DNA from: Galaxea fascicularis
Taxonomy: Eukaryota; Cnidaria; Anthozoa; Scleractinia; Euphylliidae
DNA length: 64,000 bases
Assembly: GCA_948470475.1 (NCBI GenBank)
Contig: OX419347.1
Location: forward strand, 3,263,572 to 3,327,571
Reading direction: 5' to 3'
This document shows, piece after piece, positions 47,001 through 57,026 of this stretch (the first letter of the stretch is position 1; each line of letters opens with the position of its first letter). A program made the translations under genes and the position numbers. Under the pieces are notes generated by a model, which saw nothing but the letters and a program-made list of their open reading frames with translations, was not told the origin of the DNA and searched no databases.

Positions 47001-48814
47001 AATTCATCATCTTAACAAAACTACTGTTTAGCTCTAAGAATCATGGCTGGAAGTTTGATCACAATTAGACAACTTCTCACAGTATTATTATTACTGTGAG
47101 AAGTTGTCTTAATGTCAGTACCCTTTGCATGTGATCATCAGATTTCACCATCTCTGCAAAGTAGTCATCTGGTCGTTTAGTTGGTATCGCCAGTTTATTC
47201 AGTTTGGGAAGTGCTTTGGAAACTGTAGCCTGAGCTTGCTTGTAACTGAAATAATAAAGAACAACATAGGAGTCACATCATCATCCATTCATCAGCTTTT
47301 AAAGATAGTTGTACATGTACGTGTAGTTGATTAGTGTTAGTATTGAGTATCCTGTTTCCAGTTAAACTTAAATGAGGAGGTGTCTGTAAAAAAAGCCTGA
47401 AGTGACTTCTGATAAGTTACTAAATTCTTCTTCCAAATTGGCTTGTATGTGTACTTCATTATTTGTGAAACACAAGAAGAATTTCACATTACATCAAAAG
47501 TCAATTAGGACCATTCAAATGGTATTGTTATAAAACTTGATCATGATCAGGGTTTGAAATATTAACTGCTGGTCAACAGTCATTGTCTGTTCAGAATGAA
47601 TAGTACGGATCCAGACAAATCACAGGCTTGCCAGTTGCCAGTCATGCAATCACTGAAATTGAATTTGGCAGAAAATCAACTTAAAATTTTAAATGTTAAT
47701 ACTAACAATCTCATTTCTCTTTTGAAGTCATCATGGATACTTTTTTCAGTGCTGGATGTTGATATTGCAGTTGTCTGCACACTTTCATCTTCCTTCTCCT
47801 GCTCCCTTTCCACAGTAATGTCCATTCTTTCAATCCAGTCCAGATCTTGGGCAATTTGCTCAAGTTTCTGTTTCATACCATGCTGATAAAAATTAAGGAA
47901 AATTATTATAAATCCATATAGTCTGCAATTCACCACTACCAGATAAAGTACCGGTATATGAAGTGATTTTGAATTATAGAGGACTTTACAAGGATACTAT
48001 GTGCTTCCATAAAGAAACCTTTGCTCTTTACCAAAGGATCAAGCATTTAATTAACTTAATTCTCCCTCAAATTCAGATGAAAACACCAAAGAAAATGATT
48101 GCCATCCTGGGGTAGGGAAAGGGGGAAGGGGGGTACTTCCACAAAAATTGGGTGGAGGTGTGCAGCATGTTTCCTGAAACCCTTACCCTATTTCTGACCT
48201 AAATCTGTGATTTTCCCTACCCTATTTCAGACCTGACCCTTAAATCAATACCTTATTTCACATCTGCCTTCTAATCAGTTCCCTAGGTCAGACCAATGTT
48301 AAAGGCAATGTTTATACGCTTTCATTAAGTAGGATACAAAACTGTACAAAGTTTCGAGCTTAAAATTCCACACTATAAAGCAGGTTGCATAATGTGCCGC
48401 CAATTCAAGACAAGTGTGCACAAACCATAACCTATTAAATTTTCAGACCAAGTTGGTCAAAATTGATACCCCATTTCAGACCAAAACGGCTAAAAAACCA
48501 CACCCTTTGGTACCGCACATACCTATATAGCGTCCCCCCTTCCCCCTTTTCGGTTGCCATTATGAACCCAACTTAGACTTACAACGTTATTGTAGAGAGC
48601 ACGTGTATTTTTCTGAGAACGAAGCCTGTTCAAACCAACTTGAAGTTTCCCCTTTGCGAAATCTTGCTGAAGCTGTAATCAAAACAAGATAGTACCTCAG
48701 ACAACGGAAACTAATAACTAACTCGACGATGTTCAAACCAGGTAATCTGACCTCTTCAGTAGACTCTAAATCAGAGTCACTTTCCGTGAACTGTTCTTCT
48801 TCAACGTCCGCCAT
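44079..48814 (-). CDS. EBNA1BP2: EBNA1BP2 / EBP2, rRNA-processing protein
   Basis: Exons in order: 48752-48814, 48583-48672, 47707-47882, 47122-47245, 46760-46849, 46155-46230, 45774-45879, 45645-45672, 44701-44829, 44079-44138. Phases agree at every junction, giving 313 residues; human EBP2 is 306. Family blocks: an acidic N-terminus (FTESDSDLES), LDWIERMDIT, DDFKREMRFYKQAQA, KRPDDYFAEMVKSDDHM, ALERSEKAKKQREMKKYGKK, VQQEVLQKRQREKKAMMEA, FGFGGIKKG.KRNT..S..DVSSF, and a basic C-terminus (RPGKSRRKQMKK). EBP2 is a nucleolar factor needed for 27S/32S pre-rRNA processing and 60S assembly. The middle (about 155-210) is highly charged and helical. The first donor is GTCAGA and that of exon 3 is GTTAGT. 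It shares a 114-bp head-to-head spacer with TMEM38. Introns hold the ~106-bp tandem array and a palindrome near 44.9 kb. Confidence 0.93.
44300..44665. repeat. Tandem array of a ~106-bp unit, left array
   Basis: Unit starts GAAAGCTACTGAGCAGTACT at 44307, 44414, 44515 and 44621 (spacings 107, 101, 106). Each unit contains TTCCTGTGGTGCTGTTTATT and CTAACTTTTGAGTCTGTGG. The same unit occurs in opposite orientation at 54990-55255. Located in the last EBNA1BP2 intron. Confidence 0.9.
44897..45018. repeat. Foldback palindrome in an EBNA1BP2 intron
   Basis: CTAACCGAGTTTGAGGTCCG and ACTGTAAGTTACGGA on the left are mirrored by TAACTTACAGT and AAAACGAGGTTAG on the right. A second nested pair, TTATTATATCTCTGAG and its complement, extends to ~45150. 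Confidence 0.65.
48113..48545. repeat. 'ACCCTATTTCAGACC' repeat, copy 2, with a 121-bp insertion
   Basis: Matches 13708-14030 nearly throughout. Relative to copy 1 there is an extra segment at 48324-48444, inserted between ACGCTTTC and AGACCA, ending in TTTC on both sides. Located in EBNA1BP2 intron 2. Confidence 0.75.
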
Positions 48815-48928
48815 TTTGTTTTGTATCGTTTGACAGGGGACTGGCTCGAGTAGCAGGAACGCTTCATGTACGAAGGCTCGGCTCAAGACCCTTGTTAAAA
48901 GCCGGCTGCTGCAAAGAACGAACAAGCC
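48815..48928. promoter_or_regulatory. Bidirectional promoter between EBNA1BP2 and TMEM38
   Basis: The start codons of the two divergent genes are 114 bp apart, so their 5' leaders and core promoters must share this stretch. It is GC-richer than its surroundings (GGCTCGAG, CCGGCTGCTG) and has no obvious TATA box. This is inferred from gene positions only; no transcription start is known. Confidence 0.6.
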
Positions 48929-51900
48929 ATGGACCAAATTTACGAAGTGTTTAAGTTATATGCTTATCAGTTTGGCAATATTCCCATGTTTCCTGTTCTT
49001 CAGTGTGTTCACTACACAATCATGAATTTAAAATTGCGTATGGGAGAAGGTGAGCCTTTGAATATTTGAAGTCACTTGATCAAATGCCATTATTGACTAG
49101 CTGCGAAGTGTTTTTTTCAAGTTTTCGATTTTTACAAAAATGAATTTATAAAAAGGAATATTTGACTGCTCTTCTGGTTGAAGCTAGTAATGGTGTGAAA
49201 TTCTGTAGTGTAAATATGTAAATATGTAAATATTTTATGTAGTGAGATTTGCTTCACCGTTAGAGGAAGGACAATACACTGACCAAAGGTTTGCAGCTGT
49301 TAGGTCACGCGGCGTAACTGGACAAAAAGTAAGAAGCAAGCTGAATAAATTTTCAAATCCAAGGAAACAATCAGTGCATAATTTAGCCGAACTAAGCAAT
49401 CAAGGGGGAGTTTTCCAGGTAGTTTGTTTGTATTGCCACTGAGAAATCTACACATGCATTGTATCTGACTTTATATTATATCACTGCATTTTTAGGAGAA
49501 CCTTCAGTTTCTCCAGTTGTTTTCAAGACCCACGGCTATCATCATCCTTTATAAGTGATACCTGTAAATTGCCATACCCACTAACCCCTCTCCTCTAAAC
49601 TAATACTGCCAGTTTTCTTATGTTTAATATTAGAAATCTTTTATTCATGTGCAAGGGTCAGGGAGCCAGTTTTCTCTGTTTTGACCCGAGAACCCACTCT
49701 TAACTGGAGCACTGCTGACTTTGTTCTACTATACATTGCAGGTTCTATGTCATTTGCATACAGCCATCCCATGTCTTGCTGGGTTTCAAGTATTCTTACA
49801 TGTTTCGCGGGAACTTTCATGGCAAACTTTTTGTTAGGAAACTCTCTAGTTCTACCATTGTTGGACATCCAACAAATTGCCATTTTGACCCTTATTTGGT
49901 AAGTGCAAACAATGCACAGTAAAATGTCCACAATCACCCCACCCTAAAGATAATTAAATGAAATCATTTGTGGTTCTGATCCATACCTCCAAATAAGGTC
50001 ACTGAAAATCTCAGGGGGAGGGAAGAAGGGTCTTGACAGCTCAAATTTAAAGGAAACTATAGTGCTAGGTTGGAATTTCCAGGGGAGTGGGGGTGAACTC
50101 TGAACCAAGGGTGAATACTTTTCAGTGCCTTGATCTTTGACAGATGTTTTGGGTAAATACCTCTTGATGGGACCTTGGTACCAGACAATAATAAAATAAA
50201 AAGTATACATGTCCACATGTATTGAGTACATTTTACTCACAAAGGAACAAGTTTGTTATAGGTGGTAAGGTCACAATAAAGTCCAACCTGTGTTGTGGAG
50301 CAACATAGTTGAAGGGATGGTACACTTACCGGTATATTGATGTATAGAGGATTATTGTTTATTATTATAATATAGTAATAAATGATAATCCTCCATATGA
50401 TAATCCTCCATCCATTATAATATTATATTGGAACTGACACTGTATAACTGTAGTTATCATTCACTTCTTCATTTATGTGCAAACTCCAACATAAAAAATT
50501 AAGCTAGGTTTCTTGAATGAACAGTATCATAGGACAATACGCATGAAATTATTGCAATCCAAAGAATAAGAACAAGTCTGTGGATGATTGTTATTGCTTG
50601 TGTAATGAATTTCACCAGCTAAAATGCAAAAGGCATTATCTCCTAGGAGGAGGGTGGCGGGGGGAAACTCTTGATTTCATTTTATGTGGATGATCAAAAT
50701 CATGGGGAAAAAAATCAAATCTAGAACAACCCCCAGGGCTTCCAACAAAACCCAAAAAATCCCTGAACCAAAACGTAACCCTCAAAAATCTCACACCAAA
50801 TCTCCAAGCCTTAAATATTTCCAGAAAGTATTATACTTTATTCACAGAACTACCCAGGCACTATAATAATAATAATAATAATGATTTATTTTGCTTCTAT
50901 TGTGCATGTTACATAGTGAAATGCTCACATGCACATTACAATTCTAAATTCATAATTCATTACAGTTAACAATTCTAAATTCTTTACAATTTATTCTCAA
51001 ATAAAACCAAATCAAATTAAATCAAATGTTGGTTTCTGGAGAGAGGGGAAAACCGGAGTACACGGAGGAAAACCTCTCAGAGCAGAGCAGAGAACCAACA
51101 AACTCAGCCCACTTATGATGCCAAGTCCGGGAATCGAACCTGGGACACATTAGTGGAAGGCGAGTGCTCTCACCACTGTACCAACCCTGCTGCCACCATA
51201 CCCCTAATCTTCAGATTGTTTTTAATACCAAAAAAAATCCCTACTTAAATCATTAAGCCAAACAAAAGAATACTTCCCAAATGAAACCACCAAAAAAATC
51301 CTGGAATCAAAAATTTCAAACCCCAAAAAATCCTTCGATCATCCCCATCACTTAAAATTCAGAGTACCCCCCTGAGCATTATCTACAATAATATTTTACT
51401 CTTCTTTTTTTTCTTTCATTCCCAGGTACCTTGTATTCTTTTGTCCTTTTGATTTGTTCACCAAGACATTTATGTTAAAACCATTTTGGGTATGTCCAGT
51501 TTTAAAATTCTTTAATCAGTGTTGTGTTAAAGAATGGTATAGTGAGCTCGTGAAGGTTCCATAGAAGGTTTAAGGATAGAACATCTCACACACTTGCCTT
51601 GAAGCTCATACAAGGGCCAGCATAGGAAGCCCCAGTAGGCACAATAGTGGGTAACTTATTAAGTAGTTAGTGGAGTGCTGAGTTATAGTTGTGGGTTCAA
51701 ATCACACACCCAATCAAAAACCAAGCGTCTTAAAATGTCTTGTAAGATCATGCTGAATGTGTGCTCATTGTCTGTATCAATTAAACAAATAGCCTGAGTA
51801 TCAGGCCCTATCGGGGAAGGGGAACAAGGGGAAGGAAGAGGAGAAGGGCCTGACACAAAGCCATTGATTTGCTTGTGTCCAACATCCAGATTCTGGATGT

Positions 51901-54733
51901 TACGCTAATTGGTCAAAAGACAATAAGAAACGTCACGCGAGTCAACCAGAAGTCAAGCTTCCAGCGCAAGGGTTACAGACGCCATATTGAAGTTTACTCT
52001 CATGACGCATGACAGTTACCGGAAGTGATTTTGATTGGCTTATTATAACACGTGCTGTCTGGGGGTGGAAGGCTTCTGAGAAGCTATTTGTGTCAGGCGT
52101 TTCTTCCTTCGCTTTCTCGCTCTTTTTGCCTTCCCCACCCTAGAAACGCCTGATACTCAGGCTATTAAATAAATAATCATGCCATTTTGCAGTAGTTATT
52201 AGTCAATAGCTATTGACCTTCTCTTCTTCGCCACCACCCATAAAACATAAAAGGGGTACAAAATAGCCCACACATTCTATCACAAAGAGTAGGGAATATT
52301 CAAACTAGTTTCTCGTGTTGACTTGTCCTTTGTACACCTACCATGTATGTGTTAGGTGGAGGCTGTACAACTGGGCTTAAACTAACTGCACCCACCATCC
52401 TCAAAAGCCTTAGACTAAAACCAGCAGTCATGTGCCTGTTTGACCTTTGTGTCCAACCTGCTGGGAGTGGAGGAGACTTACATGTGATATATTGGGCATT
52501 TATTATGATAATCCAACTCCATTAAGTATCATTCAAGTCTTACAATTTCATGCACTTCCTTGGTGCTACCTGAAATAAGAACAGAAGCAATGATTGTCAG
52601 AGATGAGATGTTTTGTTGGTGCTTTATTTAACCCAGATTTGTTGTTGGCATTGTCTTATTTTGCTTTTATTGAACATGGTAGATTGTACTGCTGGTTCTG
52701 AAAGAAGCCCACAGAGCCAAGAATGTTCTCAAAGGTGTGGAAATGGCTTCACCACAGTATTCTGATGCTTGGCTTGTTATGATTGCCATAGGAACTGCTA
52801 AAGGTCAGCAAAAAATATATATATTTATTACAACTTTTTAAGTTAACGGGCTTACCCACATGAAACAGTTTCATTAATTTTGATTCATAAAAATGCATAA
52901 GGTTCTGTTAATAAAAACAACACTTGGATGCAAATCATAATGGTGCATGTTAAATCAACAAAATTGAGGGAAACAGATATATTGATTACAAGCCTTTTGA
53001 AAATTATGTGTTGAACCGCACTGAAAAAATTGAATACAGACTGTTGTTAACCTCTCATACATGTGCAGCCTGCAGAATTCCAAGTAACATTTATCGGAGG
53101 TTGCGTACATAGATATTTCCTGGAAACACGACCATACTCCCCAAAGTAGATATTTTAACAATACAAGATAAAATATAGCCCTGGTATCGAGAGAATTCAA
53201 TAAAAAGTTCTATTTTCTATGAACAACGCGAACGTGAACATGAGAAATATCTTTCTGTGCTTCTGAATGACTGAGTTGGTGTGGACACCAGGAATACTAA
53301 TGAATGCTGACAAGTGTTGATGAAACAAATTGCATTTTTTGAATAACCATGAATAGAAAACACACACAAAGCAAAAAATGACAGGTATCTGTTGTTATCA
53401 TCAGTACTGTTAAAGGAGTATCCATACAGATGGTCGACAATCTGCATGGCCGACATATCAATTATTAATTTGTCCAGTTATAAAATTTAAGACATCTGGG
53501 TTGCTGCTTAAGATTCTTCATAAGACAAAAGCATGTACTTGTACGTGCTATAACAGTAACAGAAAATACACAGAAAGAGTAAGTTTAAGAGACACAATAA
53601 TAAATGCAGATAGTGAAGCAATTGGTAATCACAATTATTAAAATTTGACCCTTGTAATTTTTAGGAGCGGGTAGCAGGCTCATTAGGCCTGTGGTGAAGT
53701 TCGTGCAAGGAAAAGTGGAACCGGCAAACGAAGCTCTATATCCATCATTGTAAGTGTCATCATCATCATCTTCATCACCTTCTTCATTTATACACAACAA
53801 AAGTAAAAGTAAAATGCTTGTGGGGTCGTGTAAATTACAAAATAAGGATTTAGAAGATATGAAAGGTATGAATATCATTGAGTAACACTGTGAAATTCTA
53901 AAGGACACTTTTTCATTACTTACAGCTCAGAAATTAATTAATGAGTGTTTTACAGGATCTAAAATCTATAGCGACCGCAGCATTTAAAACAAACACCATT
54001 TCCTTTCTGGTCTCTGAAAAGTCATCAGGGCCACTTCCAAATTCTGACTTCCAAACAACAAATATCTAATTTGAGGACAAATACGGACAAATATCTAATT
54101 TCTAACAATATTTTTGTCTCAGCATTTGCTCTAAGAGAGAGCTTTATATGCCATTGTCACTCTTATTTTTATCTAAAAAAATTACTGTATTCTGAGTGCG
54201 TGAAACTTCACGAGCTTCAGCTTCTCCACTTTTCCTTCTAGTTCTGTACTCCTGTTTCTTTGCTGCTTGAACGTTGTTACCCTAAATTGAAACAATATCA
54301 ATAACATGCCGCACTGTGTGAAGCCCTCTTTCTCCCTTTTCCTATTAACTCTCATCCCACCTCAAATGTGCTAGAAATAAATAAGCCCCCTTTCCCCCCC
54401 CCCTCGGGAGGAGGGGGGGGCGTAGAAGATTTACCGTATATCAACTGTCAGCGGCTGTCCTTATTGACGTTTTGTCCTTGTTTTAGCGTCACTAAACTAT
54501 CCATAGTTGGCAGCATCCTTGTGATAATGGTTCAAAAGCGTATGGTACAGTTCTCCACAGCTGAAGTTCTCCTGGGCATTGCTTGTGTAGGGTCGGTCCT
54601 ACAGGTTATCATGTACCTAAGCAATGCAAGTGATCCCTTTAAGTATCTGGAGAACGCTTTATCCGCTGTGCTGTTTAGAGAACCAAAGGAAAAGGCGAGC
54701 ACATCGGACAGCAAGAAGAAGAAGAAGGAGTAA
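48929..54733 (+). CDS. TMEM38: TRIC-type trimeric intracellular cation channel (TMEM38 family)
   Basis: Exons 48929-49049, 49742-49898, 51426-51489, 52683-52803, 53665-53749, 54487-54733, with consistent phases, encode 264 residues; vertebrate TRIC-A/B are about 290-300. Family marks: MFPVLQCVHYTIM in helix 1; HPMSCWVSSILTCFAG.FMANFLLG in helix 2; LIWYLVFFCPFDLF in helix 3; the KEA.R segment (K121, E122) matching the KEx lipid- and pore-associated motif; DAWLVMIAIGTAKGAGSRLI for the GxxxG-type helix 5; and a lysine-rich C-terminus (KKKKKE). TRIC channels carry counter-ion K+ across the ER/SR membrane during calcium release. Whether it is orthologous to TRIC-A or TRIC-B is not decided here. 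Intron 1 contains an unexplained exon-like frame (49230-49440). Introns also hold a MITE and a reversed SINE. Confidence 0.92.
50864..51198 (-). repeat. Full-length tRNA-derived SINE (reverse orientation)
   Basis: Read on the minus strand, it starts at about 51198 with GGTTGGTACAGTGGTGAGAG (A-box region) and has a good B box (GGTTCGATTCC) at about 51137. A ~150-bp body follows, rich in AATTCTAAATT-type words and ending in ATTATTATTATT (50864-50883 on plus). This is the best-preserved copy in the window and lies in TMEM38 intron 2. Confidence 0.85.
51790..52164. mobile_element. MITE with TAGCCTGAGTATCAGGC ends
   Basis: The 17-bp ends TAGCCTGAGTATCAGGC and GCCTGATACTCAGGCTA are perfect inverted repeats. 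Subterminal purine/pyrimidine tracts (GGGAAGGGGAA; TTCCTTCGC) are also complementary in character. No clear target duplication was seen. Located in TMEM38 intron 3. Confidence 0.8.
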
Positions 54734-54989
54734 CTTGAAGCTTAGTCATTGGAACTGACAGGTTCATTTGATTACGTGGTCGCTAAGAGGTGGCAGACTA
54801 TGTCACACTGCAGATACGAAAAATAGTCCGATATTTGTTGTTTGTTTTAAAAACAACATGGTTAACGCCAGTAGCTTGCATTTGAAAGGCGAGACAAGTT
54901 AGCTTTCCTCTGCAGACTCAAAAGTTTCCGCATGGTAATCAGTATTATAAGAATTAGTACTATTTATCACCTTTTATTCGAACGGTGAC

Positions 54990-55255
54990 ACTAAGTATTG
55001 TCTACAACACCCAAAATACTGTAGATGGAACAATGTACAGCGTAGCAAACAGCACCACTGTACTGCTCAGTACCTTTCATTTGAATGGTCAGACTTAGGA
55101 ATTCATCCACAGACTCAAAAGTTAGAACCACATTGTACGGCATAATAAACAGCACCACAGGAAAGTACTGCTCAGTGGATTTTATTTGAATATTCACACT
55201 TTAGGATTTCACCCACAGACTCAAAAGTTAGAAGCACCTTGCACAGCACAATAAA
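54990..55255. repeat. Array of the ~106-bp unit, right array (opposite orientation)
   Basis: GACTCAAAAGTTAGAACCAC, AATAAACAGCACCACAGGAA and AGTACTGCTCAGT are the reverse complement of the unit at 44300-44665. About 2.5 units are present, just after the TMEM38 stop. Confidence 0.88.
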
Positions 55256-56784
55256 CGAAATAATAAGCCGGCATTTCTCCGCACGGGAATTGCTTGTTCC
55301 TTGTGAGTCCTGTTGTACGTCTCAATATTTTGTTTTGATGATGGACCTGTTCCTTTCACTGGCCTATTAAGGGAGACAGAACTGGGGACGCCGAGACCCC
55401 CACGTATTGTCCATGAAAACGAAACCCGAGGGCGAATTTAAGTCCCGCTGAAACATTTTCTCTTTCGGGACCGCGGACGACACCGCGGACATTTTGCTAC
55501 AGTTCTTCAGTCGGGGAAGTCTAAAGGCCAATATATCTTCGTCACTCAAATATGTTGTTTACTATGTCTTTATTGAGATACATTTTTACTTAAGTACTAG
55601 AGATTGAGAAGTCCTTGCTTTATATTTACACATGCAATATCTACCGGCAGCAAACAAGTCAAAGCTTTGATTATAGTATTCACCGTTAGGTAATCTCATT
55701 TTGTCCTCCACTCTCAACCGAGTTTAGTCATCTGGCGACACATTTCGAAGCATCAGGCTTTTCATTAATGACATCCAGGTTAAATTTCGCATGGAGTGTC
55801 GTTACTGGTATTAAAACCTGTACGGTGTCAAAAGTCGACACTGTCACTCAGTATTCAAAATAGTTTTGAGATCAGCCACTGGTCTCATCCTAAAAAACAT
55901 GCTATGGTCCCTTGAACATTTGAAGGTACAGTAGATAAATCAGTGGATAAGTCGCCAGTTCTTTCAAAGCAACTTGAAATATTACATCCCTGGGCAGGTA
56001 TAATTCCATATGCTCGTAAAACATTCATTTGTGGTTGACTTCTGTTCCAGTCTTTCTGAACCTTTGGTTTGTGTGGTTTGAGACAGCTCGGCGTTTCTCT
56101 ATCTATCTCGTTTTTTTCAGTTGTCATTTCCAAGCCGTCCTCTCAGCTGTTAGAATCTCTTCCTCTCTCCAGGAAAACGTGGGGCTGACGAGGCAAATTG
56201 TTGATCGTTTATCGTCCAACTTAAATGCCGAAGGCAAACTGATGATGCGCAAATATTTTTCGCATCTTTTATGTTCTAATAGAAGCCTTTAAAGCATGTA
56301 GGGGATCTACTGCGACCAATCACATGTTGTTACTTCATGTTTACAACCTCCAAGTTGACCGGTAATTGTTGTTGTTGTTCTAGATTTTATTTTTGTGTTT
56401 GTACGCCGCCGCACACCAGTTGAGAAGAAATAGGCGGGGTGACATTTTTTACACTCTTTTTTGACGTTTCGACTTGTTTTTGTCAAAAGCCAAACAAACA
56501 GAACGCAAATAAAGAAAAGAACCGAGAGATGCCAGTCGTGGCCGGTAATGACGATCATGCACGTCATTTGGGTCGTTTCGCCCAAAAAACAAACACTCGG
56601 CAGCACCATGACGTGAAAAAGGGAGCAATTTCAGAATACCCCGCCACTTCTGACCACTATTGTCTTCTTGTAGCGGCATCGTTTGAAGAACAAGACAGAT
56701 AACAATACATACTATTCACATGCAAATAAGTGGCGGGGTATTCTAGAATCTAAGGCAAAAAGAGTTACATGTACCTCAACCTTA

Positions 56785-56997
56785 TTAACCCTTTCACTCC
56801 ATCATCAATCATCTCGATATTAATTCTCCTTACTGTCTGCCATACATTGCTTGTAATGTTAGTTCTGAGAATTTGGTGATAAATCAAACAATATCCCCTA
56901 GTTGATTACTTCGTTATTCATCACCTGTCTCCTTGACAATGTAATGATATTGCAAAGAGAAATTACTATTGATCTTTCTTTGGAGTGAAAGGGTTAA
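56785..56997. mobile_element. TTAA-flanked MITE with CCCTTTCACTCC ends
   Basis: TTAA|CCCTTTCACTCC (56785-56800) and GGAGTGAAAGGG|TTAA (56982-56997) are exact inverted ends with the duplicated TTAA of piggyBac- or Kolobok-type insertions. There is no coding content. Confidence 0.8.
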
Positions 56998-57000
56998 ATG

Positions 57001-57026
57001 GAGAGAGAGAGAGAGAGAGAGAAAGA
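57001..57026. repeat. (GA)n microsatellite
   Basis: About ten GA units immediately after the MITE end. Confidence 0.9.

Noticed and set aside
54991..55197. Minus-strand frame reading STEQYFPVVLFIM...
   Set aside because: It is a translation of the ~106-bp tandem unit. The unit length is not a multiple of three, so a long protein is not maintained.
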